Assembly: GCA_029262795.1 (NCBI GenBank)
Contig: JAJCYT010000017.1
Coordinates: forward strand, 1 to 64,000
Length of the DNA: 64,000 bases
DNA from: Candidatus Fraserbacteria bacterium
Lineage (GTDB): Bacteria; Bipolaricaulota; Bipolaricaulia; RBG-16-55-9; JAJCYT01
Reading direction: 5' to 3'
The position numbers were made by a program, and so were the translations under genes. The first letter of the stretch is position 1, and the number at the start of each line of letters is the position of its first letter. A model generated the notes under the pieces. It was not told where the DNA came from, ran no database searches, and saw only the letters and a program-made list of their open reading frames with translations. Positions 1 to 8,843 of this stretch are shown piece by piece.

Positions 1-1126
1 CAAAGTCATTGGTGATACCACCGAAGTGGAATTCGGAGATGCTGGTACCTGAGGAATCGAACTCCTGGATGCGGTTGTCTGAATCAGCGACATAGACAAC
101 GCCTGGACGATCCACGGTTTGGCCATCCACCGCCAGTCCAAAGGGTCTATTGAACTGCACATCTCCTCCGCTGTCGCTGCTGTGCAACTGGCCATAGTCG
201 AGGAAGGTGCCCTTGGAATCGAACTTCTGGATGCGGTGGTTGCCTATATCAGCGACGTACACATTACTCTGGTAGTCCACTGCCACTCTAGCGGGGGAAT
301 CGAACTGGCCATCGTCCGTGCCCTCACTGCCCCACTTGGTGATGAAGGTGCCCTTGGAATCGAACTTCTGGATGCGGTGGTTGCCTATATCAGCGATGTA
401 AACATTGTCTTCCTTGTCCATCGCTACGCCTGCGGGAGAATCGAACTGGCCATCGCCCGTGCCCTTGCTGCCCCACTGGGTGAGGTATGTGCCGGTGGAA
501 TCGAACTTCTGAATGCGGTTGTTGTTTGAATCAGCGATGTAAACATTGCCATAGTTGTCCACCGCAACGCCAAGCGGTAGTTTGAACTGGCCATCGCCCG
601 TGCCCTCACTGCCCCACTTGGTGACGAAGGTGCCTGTGGAAGTAAACTTCTGGATGCGGTGGTTGTATGAATCAGCGACGTAAACACTGATCTTGTTGTT
701 CATATGGTCCGCTGCCACGCCATTAGGGGCATTGAACTGACCATCGCCCGTGCCTTCGCTGCCCCATCCGGAAATGTGGCCTACAGACGGACAATAGAAT
801 CCATCCATTTCACCAACATCATCCCCCATAGGAGGCGGGTTGGAAATAGCCGCCCCCGTGATCCACAGTTGAACCAGACTGAGGATGGATGCATCGCTAA
901 TGGTTTCACCATCGGGCAGGGCTTCGCCCAGAATCCACAACTGAATGGCGCTGAGTATTTCGGAATCGTCCAGCACGCGGTTTTGATTGTTGTCCAAAGC
1001 CGAAGCCATGCTTTCTACATCTGGCTCACCACTCAACTGCGCGTTGGAGATAAAATTGAATGGCGCAAGAAACAGTGCCAGCGTCAATAAGCATGCAAAG
1101 ATTGAATAACGAAATGTCTCTCTCAT
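1..1126 (-). CDS. Secreted NHL-repeat protein with dockerin-like EF-hand module (3' end outside window)
   Basis: The gene reads through without a stop to the left edge, so its C-terminus is missing; 375 residues are visible. It begins MRETFRYSIFACLLTLALF, a Sec signal peptide ending near SNAQ. Residues about 40-100 form a dockerin-like module with a canonical EF-hand loop (DNNQNRVLDDSE) and the helix AIQLWILGEALPDGE. At least five NHL blades follow, with the motif VYIADSNNNRIQKFD and a period of 47 residues. The start is fixed by a TCGGAGG ribosome site just upstream and by the same leader in nine downstream-array paralogues. It is probably exported and surface-associated; ligand unknown. It lies 35 bp from the next paralogue and is probably co-transcribed with it. 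Confidence 0.88.
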   Translation of the reverse strand, partial: MRETFRYSIFACLLTLALFLAPFNFISNAQLSGEPDVESMASALDNNQNRVLDDSEILSAIQLWILGEALPDGETISDASILSLVQLWITGAAISNPPPMGDDVGEMDGFYCPSVGHISGWGSEGTGDGQFNAPNGVAADHMNNKISVYVADSYNHRIQKFTSTGTFVTKWGSEGTGDGQFKLPLGVAVDNYGNVYIADSNNNRIQKFDSTGTYLTQWGSKGTGDGQFDSPAGVAMDKEDNVYIADIGNHRIQKFDSKGTFITKWGSEGTDDGQFDSPARVAVDYQSNVYVADIGNHRIQKFDSKGTFLDYGQLHSSDSGGDVQFNRPFGLAVDGQTVDRPGVVYVADSDNRIQEFDSSGTSISEFHFGGITNDF

Positions 1127-1161
1127 TTGAAAACCTCCGAGATTTTTGGTCACGATTGAAG

Positions 1162-2415
1162 TCAACCGCAGAACTTCTGGATGCGATGGTTGCCGGTATC
1201 AGCCACATAGATGTAGCCCATGCTGTCCAATGCCATACCAAACGGTGCATCAAACTCCCCATCGCCGCTGCCAAAATCTCCCCAATCTGTGGAGAAATCT
1301 TCAAAATCGTCGAGGTCAAACTTTTGGACTCTATCGCGATTTGAATCAACAACGTACATCATATAATTACTGATCGCTATGCTTGTGGGGTTATTAAAAT
1401 CAGGCTGCTCATCATCATCCCTATCATTCCTGCACTCTCGCCCGCGGGGCGGTCCATCTTCGCATTCGTCTTCGTCATAGCCTTGCCCCCATTTCTCGCG
1501 GAACGTCCCGTCGGCGTGGAATTTCAGAATACGGTCGTTGTAGGTATCAGCGACATACACGTTCTCCTCGCTGTCCAACACCAAACCGGTGGGCTTGTCA
1601 AGCGAGTCGCTTTCCCCGTCTGCGCTTTCCCACTTGGCCAGGAAATCGCCATTGGCATCAAACTTCAGAATGCGGTTGTTGTCCGTATCAGCAACATAAA
1701 GGTTTCTATCACTGTCAACCACCAATCCCTGAGGGCTGTTGAACTGATCATCACCTGTGCCAAGCTCGCCAATATACAGAGGGTTTTCGGCCTCGGAATC
1801 ATACTTCACAATGCGATGGTTGCCCGAATCGGAGACATAGATGTTTCCATCACTATCCAACGCGATCCCGGTGGGGCTGTCTAATTGATCGTTACCCGCA
1901 CCAAAACTGCCAGCGTACAAGGGGTTTTCGCCATTGGACCCATACTTCACAATGCGGTGATTACCGGTGTCAACCACATAAACGTTTCCATTGCTGTCCA
2001 GCGCTACATCATGAGGGCTATCGAGCTCACCAGTGCCACTGCCCAGGCTGCCCCATTTTGCAATGAGCGTGTCTGTGTCTTCGGTGCAAGCCAGCGGAGC
2101 ATCGTCACCGAAATCGTCCCCCATGAGTGGCGGCCTGATGGATGTTCCTGTGATCCACATTTGAACGAGACTGAGGATGGATTCATCGCTAATGGTTTCA
2201 CCGTCAGCCAAGGCTTCGCCCAGAATCCACAACTGAATGGCGTTGAGGATTTCCGAGTCATCCAAAACGCGATTTTGATTTTCGTCCAAAGCCGAAGCGA
2301 TTTCATTGGTTTCCTGATCAATATTCTGAGCGTTGGAAATGAAATCGAATGGTGCAAGAAACAATGCCAAGGTCAATAAACCTGCAAAGATGGTGTAGCG
2401 AAATGTCTCTCTCAT
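1162..2415 (-). CDS. Secreted NHL-repeat protein with dockerin-like EF-hand module
   Basis: 417 residues. The start is placed at the ATG giving MRETFRYTIFAGLLTLALF, preceded by CTCGGAGG. An upstream in-frame ATG (33 bp earlier) has no ribosome site and would spoil the signal peptide. After SNAQ comes an acidic linker, then the EF-hand loop DENQNRVLDDSE and the second helix LVQMWITGTSI, then an MGDDFGDD linker. About six NHL blades follow (for example VYVVDTGNHRIVKY and IYVADTGNHRIQKF). One blade carries a Cys- and acid-rich insertion (DEDECEDGPPRGRECRNDRD), which may be a disulfide-closed loop. NHL propellers usually bind proteins, RNA or carbohydrate; here only extracellular display can be inferred. 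Confidence 0.9.
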   Translation of the reverse strand: MRETFRYTIFAGLLTLALFLAPFDFISNAQNIDQETNEIASALDENQNRVLDDSEILNAIQLWILGEALADGETISDESILSLVQMWITGTSIRPPLMGDDFGDDAPLACTEDTDTLIAKWGSLGSGTGELDSPHDVALDSNGNVYVVDTGNHRIVKYGSNGENPLYAGSFGAGNDQLDSPTGIALDSDGNIYVSDSGNHRIVKYDSEAENPLYIGELGTGDDQFNSPQGLVVDSDRNLYVADTDNNRILKFDANGDFLAKWESADGESDSLDKPTGLVLDSEENVYVADTYNDRILKFHADGTFREKWGQGYDEDECEDGPPRGRECRNDRDDDEQPDFNNPTSIAISNYMMYVVDSNRDRVQKFDLDDFEDFSTDWGDFGSGDGEFDAPFGMALDSMGYIYVADTGNHRIQKFCG

Positions 2416-2444
2416 TTGTAAGCCTCCGAGATTCTTATATTGAA

Positions 2445-3659
2445 TCAAAGCCCGCCACAGAATTTTTGAATTTTGCCCAAAGTTGTGGAAACATAAACAT
2501 GGCCCTGGCTGTCCACCGCCATTCCTTCGGGCGAATTGCTCATCTCATCGAAACCGGGGTCGGAACCAGGGTCGGAAATGCCTAGCCCTTCACGCCAGCT
2601 TGCGTCAGTCCACTTGGCAAGCAGCTTGCCATTAGGATCAAGTTTTTTAATGTGAATGCTTTGCCCACTGACACCAGAATCGAAAATATAAATATTACCT
2701 ACACTGTCCACCGCAACTTCTGTTGGAAAATTAATCTCATCATTATCCAACTTTGTAAGAAATGTGCCGTTGCTGTCGTACTTAAAAATTGATGAATCAA
2801 CAACATAAACATTGTCAGCGCTGTCCACGGCAATAGCTGTTGGGGAAAAACCCTGGTCTAGTGCTTTGCCAAAACCAGCACGCCCCCAATTGGTAAGTAG
2901 ATTGCCATTGGTGTCAAACTTCTGAATACCCGCGAAGGATGCATAAGTGACATATAAGTTCCCAGTACTGTCTACAGCCAAATCTTCAATGAAACTAAAC
3001 TGGCTATCCTGGCCCTCCCATTTGGTGATGAAAGAACCATTGCTGCCCAGCTTTGTGATGCTCGGACTGTCAGCAATATAAATGTTGCCAGCGCTGTCCA
3101 CCGCTACCTGATCAGGGAAAAAAAGATCGACAACCAGATCGAAGAAACCTCCCCACGCGGAGAGAAAGGTGCCGTTAGGGGTGAATTTTTGTACGCGGCT
3201 ATTGCCTGAATCAGCAACATAGACGTTGTCAGCGTTGTCCACAGCGACCCCCACCGGTGAACTGAATTGACCATCGTTGAAGCCTGAAATTCCCCATTGG
3301 GTAAGTAAGGTGCCTGGCGTTTCGGTGCAACCGATTTGAGGTGCATCGTCATCAGGATCATCTCCCATCAATGGGGGCCTAATAGACTCACCTGTGATCC
3401 ACAGTTGAACCAGGATGAGTATGGATTCATCGCTAATGGTTTCACCATCGGGCAGGGCTTCGCCCAGAATCCACATCTGAATGGCGTTGAGGATTTCTGA
3501 GTCATCCAGCAGACGGTTTCGATTTTCGTCCAGAGCTGAAGCGATTTCATTGGTGTCCTGATCAACATTCTGTGCGTTGGAGATGAAATCGAGTGGCGCA
3601 AGAAATAGTGCCAACGTCAATAGAAATGTAAAGATGGCGTAACGTAAGGTCTGCCTCAT
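2445..3659 (-). CDS. Secreted NHL-repeat protein with dockerin-like EF-hand module
   Basis: 404 residues, starting MRQTLRYAIFTFLLTLALF with a Sec signal peptide cleaved near SNAQN. The EF-hand loop DENRNRLLDDSE and the helix AIQMWILGEALPDGE follow, then MGDDPDDD and a six-bladed NHL propeller (VYVADSGNSRVQKF, IYIADSPSITKLGS, VYVSTTLGKIQKFC). The blades are more diverged from each other than in the first gene of the array, so this copy looks older. The 5' leader carries AACATCTCAAAGGGG before the ATG. A likely promoter with a TATAAT box lies about 80 bp upstream, so this gene may head a unit that continues into the two leftward paralogues. Ligand and partner are unknown. Confidence 0.9.
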   Translation of the reverse strand: MRQTLRYAIFTFLLTLALFLAPLDFISNAQNVDQDTNEIASALDENRNRLLDDSEILNAIQMWILGEALPDGETISDESILILVQLWITGESIRPPLMGDDPDDDAPQIGCTETPGTLLTQWGISGFNDGQFSSPVGVAVDNADNVYVADSGNSRVQKFTPNGTFLSAWGGFFDLVVDLFFPDQVAVDSAGNIYIADSPSITKLGSNGSFITKWEGQDSQFSFIEDLAVDSTGNLYVTYASFAGIQKFDTNGNLLTNWGRAGFGKALDQGFSPTAIAVDSADNVYVVDSSIFKYDSNGTFLTKLDNDEINFPTEVAVDSVGNIYIFDSGVSGQSIHIKKLDPNGKLLAKWTDASWREGLGISDPGSDPGFDEMSNSPEGMAVDSQGHVYVSTTLGKIQKFCGGL

Positions 3660-3735
3660 GTGATCCCCTTTGAGATGTTTAATCTGATCCCAAAGGCGGA
3701 CTCAGATCAATGTAAATAATATCGAGTTTTTTAGC

Positions 3736-3764
3736 ATTATAGCGCAACAGGACTCCAAAATGAA
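3736..3764 (-). promoter_or_regulatory. Putative sigma-70-type promoter of the leftward paralogue unit
   Basis: On the minus strand there is a perfect TATAAT (3736-3741) with a weak TTCATT 17 bp upstream. The sequence around the -10 (GTTGCGCTATAATGCTAAAA) closely resembles the sequence upstream of the array's first gene at 11567-11572 (GTTGTGCTATACTGCTTAAA). Two similar boxes ahead of two members of one family support a real promoter. The -35 match is poor. Confidence 0.45.
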
Positions 3765-3784
3765 GCGTTGTTAAAAGATTGAAA

Positions 3785-3825
3785 CAGGCGGGAAACGAAC
3801 CCTTTAAAGTTCAATCTCCCGCCTG
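3785..3825 (-). terminator. Putative rho-independent terminator after the 437-residue paralogue
   Basis: CAGGCGGGA (3785-3793) pairs perfectly with TCCCGCCTG (3817-3825). The loop itself contains a small GAAC/GTTC stem. It lies 26 bp beyond the stop of the minus-strand gene ending at 3851 and is followed on that strand by a loosely T-rich tract. It separates that gene from the promoter at 3736-3764. Confidence 0.6.
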
Positions 3826-3850
3826 GATTCAGGTTGATTTGAGATTGTTT

Positions 3851-5164
3851 TTAGCCATTAATGCTTTGAATTTGTCCATCCCCTGTGCAAAATTTTCTAA
3901 CAAGATTTTTGCCTGGGTCGCCAACATACAGACCTTCGCCGCCATCAACGGTCAAGCCACGGATGCTGGCCGACCAATGAGATTCGACTCCTGGGATAGC
4001 TGGGTTGCCTGCAAGCAACCATGAATTGATGGGCGTGCCGTTTGGGTGGTACGAGTGAATCATTTGTCTACCAGAGCGACCAATGTCATTATCGGCAGCA
4101 TATATTTTACCATCATCAGCCACCGCTATACCTACCAAAAACCTGAATTTGCCAAGGACGTTGGTTTCTGCTCGGTCGGAATTCCATGTTCCTATGGTGC
4201 CGATAAAAGTGCCGTTTGAATCAAACTTTTGGATGCTGCCGCTATTGGCGACATACACGTTGTTTTGCGGGTCCACCTCCACATCAATGGGGAGTGAGCT
4301 TTGCCACTGAGTGAGGTAAGCGCCATCAGAATTAAACTTCTGAATTCTGTCGTTGAGCAGATCAGCGACATAAACATTGCCCAAACCGTCCACGGCAATG
4401 GATACCGGTTCCCAAAACTGACCATCACCGTGACCAAAGCTGCCCCACTTGGTGATAAAAGCGCTGTTGCCGGAAAACCTTTGGATGCGGTGGTTGCCTG
4501 TGTCTGCCACATAAACATCGCCTGGACGGTCCACGGTTTGGCTGTCCACCACCACACCTCTTGGGCCAGCGAACTGGCCATCACCTTGGCCAAAGCTGCC
4601 CCACTTGCGATTGAGGGTGTAACCACTGGTGGTTTCAAACTTCGAATCTTTTTGCCACCATTGGATGTTGCTGTGGGCAGCATCAACAATATAGACATTC
4701 GCCCCTTGCCAGTCCACGGCCACATCATCGGGTTGAAAAGAATCAGGAACAATGCTGTTAGGGCCGAAGATGTTGCCCGTCCATTGGGTGAGTTCAGTGC
4801 CAGTAGCCTGGTTGCATCCGATGATGGACCTAAACCTAAAGGGTGTGGTGCCAATCCCATCATCGGACATGATGCCCACTGAAAGCGTTTCACCTGTAAT
4901 CCACAGTTGAACCAAGCCCAAAATCGCTGCATCGGAAATAGGGTCACTGTTTGTCGCCAAATCGCCCAGAATCCACAACTGAATGGTGATGAGAATTTCG
5001 GCATCGTCCATCATGCGATTCTGATTCTCGTCCAAAGCCGAAGCGATGGCTTGAACTTCCTGGCCAACACTTGGCTGCGCGTTGGAGATGAGATCGAATG
5101 GTGCAAGAAACAATGCCAACGTCAATAAACCTGCAAAGATTGAATAACGAAATGTCTCTCTCAT
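3851..5164 (-). CDS. Secreted NHL-repeat protein with degenerate dockerin-like module
   Basis: 437 residues from the ATG preceded by TTCGGAGG; a more distant in-frame ATG is ignored because it has no ribosome site and displaces the leader MRETFRYSIFAGLLTLALF. The EF-hand loop (DENQNRMMDDAE) is intact. The second half (LATNSDPISDAAILGLVQLW) lacks the usual GEALPDGE turn. The propeller is longer than in its neighbours, with inserts such as VDWQGANVYIVDAAHSN and a C-terminal blade containing GGEGLYVGDPGKNLVRKFC. One blade carries the phrase TVDRPGDVYVADTGNHRIQR, matching a blade of the array's leftmost gene, which suggests exchange of blades between copies. Confidence 0.89.
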   Translation of the reverse strand: MRETFRYSIFAGLLTLALFLAPFDLISNAQPSVGQEVQAIASALDENQNRMMDDAEILITIQLWILGDLATNSDPISDAAILGLVQLWITGETLSVGIMSDDGIGTTPFRFRSIIGCNQATGTELTQWTGNIFGPNSIVPDSFQPDDVAVDWQGANVYIVDAAHSNIQWWQKDSKFETTSGYTLNRKWGSFGQGDGQFAGPRGVVVDSQTVDRPGDVYVADTGNHRIQRFSGNSAFITKWGSFGHGDGQFWEPVSIAVDGLGNVYVADLLNDRIQKFNSDGAYLTQWQSSLPIDVEVDPQNNVYVANSGSIQKFDSNGTFIGTIGTWNSDRAETNVLGKFRFLVGIAVADDGKIYAADNDIGRSGRQMIHSYHPNGTPINSWLLAGNPAIPGVESHWSASIRGLTVDGGEGLYVGDPGKNLVRKFCTGDGQIQSING

Positions 5165-5194
5165 TTGTATGCCTCCGAAATTGTTGGTCATGGA

Positions 5195-6412
5195 TTAAAA
5201 TCCGCCACAGAACTTCTGGATGCGATTGTTGCCGGTATCTGAGACATAGACGTGACCTAAGTGATCCACTGCCACACCATGAGGGAATAAAAATTCGCCA
5301 TCCTCGTTGCCCATTTTCCCCCACGAAGTGAGGTAAGTGCCATTGGCGTCAAATTTCTGAATACGCCCGTTGTCCGTGTCAGCGACATAGACGTTGCCGG
5401 CGCTATCCACTGCCACACCCAAGGGACGTTGGAACTGCTCCTTATCGGGGCCATAGCCCCCAAATTGCAAAAGATACTTGCCATCGGGGTCAAACTTTTG
5501 AACGCGATCCCTTAAAGCATCTGTGACATAGATGTTGCCCGCATTGTCCACCGCTACTCCCGTTGGGTCCATATGTTCATTATCAGTTTGACCATTGATA
5601 CTCCACTGGTTGAGGTATTGGCCTGCGCTGTCAAGTTTCTGAATGCGGTCATTACCTCGATCCGCAACATAGATATTGCCGGCGCTATCCACCGCCACAC
5701 CCTCAGGAGTTTTAAACTCTGCATTCGCGGCGCCATGGGTGCCCCACTCATTTAGGTAAGTGCCGTTGGTGTCAAACTTCTGAATGCGATCGTGGATTTC
5801 ATCGCTTAGAGAATAAGCGATATAAACATTGCTTTCACTGTCCACCGCCACCCCTCTGGGCGACCAAAACTGGACCTCATCGCTGCTTTTGTTATTCCAT
5901 TTAGTGACGAAGGCGCCATTGGCATCAAATTTCTTAACGATGTGAAGGGAAAAATCAGCGACATAGACATTGCCCGCGCTGTCTACCGCAATCCCTCGAG
6001 GGCTCCAAAAATGATTGTCTTCGGTGGTGCCTGTTTCCCCAAACTTGCTGAGGAACGTGCCAGCCGGTTCGGTGCAAGCAGTCTGTGGTGCATCTCCACC
6101 GACATCATCGCCCATAAGCGGCGGTCCTGAAATGGACTCACCCGTGATCCACAGTTGAACCAGGTTTAATATGGATGCATCGTTAATCACTTCACCGTCG
6201 GGAAGGGCCTCGCCCAAAATCCATAACTGGATGGCGTTGAGGATTTCCGAATCATCGAGCACACGGTTTTGATTTTCGTCCAAAGCGGAAGCCATCGTTT
6301 GAACTTCCTGGTCAACACTGGATTGCGCCTTGGAGACAAGATCGAATGGCGCAAGAAACAATGCCAAGGTCAATAAGCCTGCAAAGATGGAATAACGAAG
6401 TGCCTGATTCAT
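5195..6412 (-). CDS. Secreted NHL-repeat protein with dockerin-like EF-hand module
   Basis: 405 residues with the leader MNQALRYSIFAGLLTLALF ending near SKAQS. The EF-hand loop is DENQNRVLDDSE and the helix is AIQLWILGEALPDGE, followed by a GPPLMGDDVGGD linker. Six regular NHL blades make up residues about 130-405 (VYVADFSLHIVKKF, IYVADRGNDRIQKL, VYVADTDNGRIQKF, VYVSDTGNNRIQKFC). The 5' leader CAATCTCGAAAGGATTCAG is the array's conserved ribosome-site region. It lies 30 bp upstream of the next leftward paralogue and is bounded on its 5' side by the terminator at 6551-6594, so it probably starts its own unit. Confidence 0.9.
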   Translation of the reverse strand: MNQALRYSIFAGLLTLALFLAPFDLVSKAQSSVDQEVQTMASALDENQNRVLDDSEILNAIQLWILGEALPDGEVINDASILNLVQLWITGESISGPPLMGDDVGGDAPQTACTEPAGTFLSKFGETGTTEDNHFWSPRGIAVDSAGNVYVADFSLHIVKKFDANGAFVTKWNNKSSDEVQFWSPRGVAVDSESNVYIAYSLSDEIHDRIQKFDTNGTYLNEWGTHGAANAEFKTPEGVAVDSAGNIYVADRGNDRIQKLDSAGQYLNQWSINGQTDNEHMDPTGVAVDNAGNIYVTDALRDRVQKFDPDGKYLLQFGGYGPDKEQFQRPLGVAVDSAGNVYVADTDNGRIQKFDANGTYLTSWGKMGNEDGEFLFPHGVAVDHLGHVYVSDTGNNRIQKFCGGF

Positions 6413-6550
6413 CTGAATCCTTTCGAGATTGATTGCACTGAATCAAAGGCTGTATCCCATCTGGATTCAAGTTGTGGATCACTGCACTTCGCTTAGACTG
6501 GTTTTTGCAATAACTATAACTACTTGTAACCGAAAAACTTAAAAAGTAGA

Positions 6551-6594
6551 ACCCCCCCACAAAATATATTAAAAAGTTTTTTTGTGAGGGGGGC
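6551..6594 (-). terminator. Rho-independent terminator after the FG-GAP protein
   Basis: A run of seven C followed by ACAAAA pairs with TTTTGTGAGGGGGG across an AT-rich loop, with a single bulged base. It begins 16 bp beyond the stop codon of the minus-strand gene ending at 6610. The stem is among the strongest in the window and separates two members of the paralogue array. Confidence 0.65.
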
Positions 6595-6609
6595 TTTCAA
6601 GCCTGTGAT

Positions 6610-7965
6610 TTAGTTGATGTCGCCACTGAGGCAGCCAAATGTGCCTGAGGTGTTGAAGCACAACCAGGGTTCAGTTTCTGATTCGGCAAAGGCGGCATCG
6701 ATAGAGCCGTTTTCATCCACATCGGCCAAGGCCACGCCATTGCTTTGTCGAAGGGGTTTGTTGTCCCCATTGAGTTTTTCACAGGTGAGGCCGCCCGCAT
6801 CGTCGTTTCTGCACCATGTGTTTTCATTCAAATTGCTGAACACAGCATCAATGAAGCCATTGTTGTTCACATCGCCCAATGCGACGCCAAAACTTAAACT
6901 TTCATCTGTGCTGATTTCAGTACAGTCAAATACACCGTCATTCTTTAAACAAACCTGATTTTTCAGTGAATTTGCAAAAACGATGTCGATATCGCCATTG
7001 AAATCCAAATCGCCCAGCGCAACACCATTGCTGACGCCTTCATCTGCACTGACATCGCTACAGGTAAACACACCTTCGTTGTTTAAACAGACGCGATTTT
7101 TTCCACTGTTGGCAAAGACGATATCAAAAAATCCATTGCCATCCATATCGCCCAGCGCAACCCCATTGCTGTCGGTGTCATCCTCACTGACATTGCTACA
7201 GGTAAACACACCAGCATTGTTTAAACAGATGTGATTTTGCCCACTGTTGGCAAAAACGGCATCAAGGGACCCGTTGTTATCCATATCGCCCAATGCGACG
7301 CCATTGCTGCGGACTGCATCCGAACTGATATCAGAACACGTATACGCAAGTGCGCCAAGGTCTTCGGTGGTGTTCAGGCACACGCGGTTGTTGAATCGCC
7401 CTTCGCCGCCATTGGCAAAAACGAGGTCCAATGCGCTGTGGCCGCCTACGTCGCCGACTGCAACACCTCTGCTGTCGTTCGTATCGGCACTGACATCCTG
7501 GCATTTCAAAACGGCTGCGCCGTTTGGACACACCCGATTTACGCCAGTGGTTGAAAATACGGCATCGAAATTGGTTGCATCATCAATCCCGTTTTCATAA
7601 TTCAAAGACCCCAGGGCCACGCCCCACACGATTATAAATTCACCCTCATCATCACCGAAATCATCGCCCATCAACGGGGGCCTGATGGATTCGCCTGTGA
7701 TCCAAATCTGAACCAAACTTAAAATGGATACATCGTCAATGGTTTTTCCATCGGGCAGGGCTTCGCCCAGAATCCACATCTGAATGGCGTTGAGGATTTC
7801 TGCATCATCCAGCACGCGATTTTGATTTTCGTCCAAAGACGAAGCGATTTCAGCGGCTTCCTGTTCAGCACTCGATTGTGCGTTGGAGATGAAATCGAAT
7901 GGCGCAAGAAACAATGCCAACGTCAATAAGCCTGTAAAAAATAAGTAACGAATTGTCTGATTCAA
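6610..7965 (-). CDS. Secreted FG-GAP/VCBS-type repeat protein with dockerin-like EF-hand module
   Basis: 451 residues. The start is a TTG (MNQTIRYLFFTGLLTLALF) behind CTCAAAGGGAG; no ATG fits the conserved leader. The signal peptide and EF-hand module (DENQNRVLDDAE, AIQMWILGEALPDGK) match the NHL paralogues, but the C-terminal half differs. It has seven or eight repeats of about 45 residues of the form GVALGDMDNNGSLDAVFANS followed by a C-x(4-7)-C pair such as ICLNNAGVFTCSNVS. The DxDxNGxxD core is the calcium-binding loop typical of FG-GAP/VCBS blades. The two Cys per blade may form a disulfide. This shows that the shared N-terminal cassette has been joined to an unrelated propeller family. 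Confidence 0.9.
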   Translation of the reverse strand: MNQTIRYLFFTGLLTLALFLAPFDFISNAQSSAEQEAAEIASSLDENQNRVLDDAEILNAIQMWILGEALPDGKTIDDVSILSLVQIWITGESIRPPLMGDDFGDDEGEFIIVWGVALGSLNYENGIDDATNFDAVFSTTGVNRVCPNGAAVLKCQDVSADTNDSRGVAVGDVGGHSALDLVFANGGEGRFNNRVCLNTTEDLGALAYTCSDISSDAVRSNGVALGDMDNNGSLDAVFANSGQNHICLNNAGVFTCSNVSEDDTDSNGVALGDMDGNGFFDIVFANSGKNRVCLNNEGVFTCSDVSADEGVSNGVALGDLDFNGDIDIVFANSLKNQVCLKNDGVFDCTEISTDESLSFGVALGDVNNNGFIDAVFSNLNENTWCRNDDAGGLTCEKLNGDNKPLRQSNGVALADVDENGSIDAAFAESETEPWLCFNTSGTFGCLSGDIN

Positions 7966-8025
7966 ATGAACTCCCTTTGAGATGTTGAATACGATCTGTT
8001 TTGTTCTGTCGATATTGCCATGTTT

Positions 8026-8793
8026 TTAAGAGCCTAGAGCGAAGCTTGGCTGAACATGCATGGTGCCGCCACCTGAATGTATTGTCGACAATGTTGCTGT
8101 GCAATTGGCAAGCGCACAACTTCGGATTGAAGAACCGAGAATGGACACGTAAAGTTCTGTGTCCGTGATTGTGAATTTGGCACCTTGTACACCTGGAAAG
8201 GTAAACACATAACCCTCAAGTTTCAAAATATCGATTATGGTGTTTTTGCAATCGTCGATATCGCAGGTTTGGATTATCCCCCTGATGCCGTCAATCCAGT
8301 ACAGTTTGGTGCCTTTTGCGATGAGGTTTAGAAATAGGGCGTTCGGGAGTGACAACACATCGGTTGTGGTGAGGATACAGAGGGGCAGCACACAAGTTTT
8401 GACATGCCCATTCGTGTCATCTGAACCAAATGTTGACCAATAGAATTTTTTTCCTCCCGCAGGTGTTTCAGCAAGGCCATCATCATCGCCCATAAGAAGC
8501 GGACTAGAAATGGATTCGCCCGTAATCCATAGCTGAACCAGGCTCAAGATAGAAGCATCATTGATAACAGTGTCATCCACTGATGCTGAATCGCCCAGAA
8601 TCCACATCTGAATGGCGTTGAGGATTTCTGCATCATCCAGTACTTGATTTTGATTTTCGTCCAAAGACGAAGCGATTTCAGCGGCTTCCTGTTCAGCACT
8701 CGATTGCGCGTTGGAGATGAAATCAAATGGTGCAAGAAATAATGCCAACGCCAATACGCCGGCAAAAATGGTGTAACGAACTGTCTCTCTCAT
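8026..8793 (-). CDS. Secreted C-x4-C repeat protein with dockerin-like EF-hand module
   Basis: 255 residues starting MRETVRYTIFAGVLALALF behind CTCGAAGGCGG. The EF-hand loop (DENQNQVLDDAE) and helix (AIQMWILGDSASVDD) are the array module. The C-terminal half (from about residue 115) is not NHL. It has three blade-like units, each with a hydrophobic strand (KFYWSTFGSDD, TKLYWIDGIRG, TELYVSILGSS) followed by a Cys pair (VKTCVLPLCILTT, IQTCDIDDCKNT, IRSCALANCTAT). The same C-x4-C unit makes up the two lipoproteins at 9967-10569 and 10673-11374, so this gene is a hybrid of the two N-terminal and C-terminal types. I know no named family for the repeat. Confidence 0.87.
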   Translation of the reverse strand: MRETVRYTIFAGVLALALFLAPFDFISNAQSSAEQEAAEIASSLDENQNQVLDDAEILNAIQMWILGDSASVDDTVINDASILSLVQLWITGESISSPLLMGDDDGLAETPAGGKKFYWSTFGSDDTNGHVKTCVLPLCILTTTDVLSLPNALFLNLIAKGTKLYWIDGIRGIIQTCDIDDCKNTIIDILKLEGYVFTFPGVQGAKFTITDTELYVSILGSSIRSCALANCTATLSTIHSGGGTMHVQPSFALGS

Positions 8794-8843
8794 TTGTCCG
8801 CCTTCGAGATTTTTGATTTTTCTCTCTTGATAAAGCTGCTGTG

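Noticed and set aside
203..640. Regular 141-bp repeats that could look like a CRISPR or satellite array
   Set aside because: Units are long, in frame and encode NHL blades on the minus strand; spacers are coding and not unique.
119..2379. Open frames on the plus strand across the propeller array
   Set aside because: They are the reverse-strand reading of NHL repeats, lack ribosome sites and signal sequences, and run through the strongly supported minus-strand genes.
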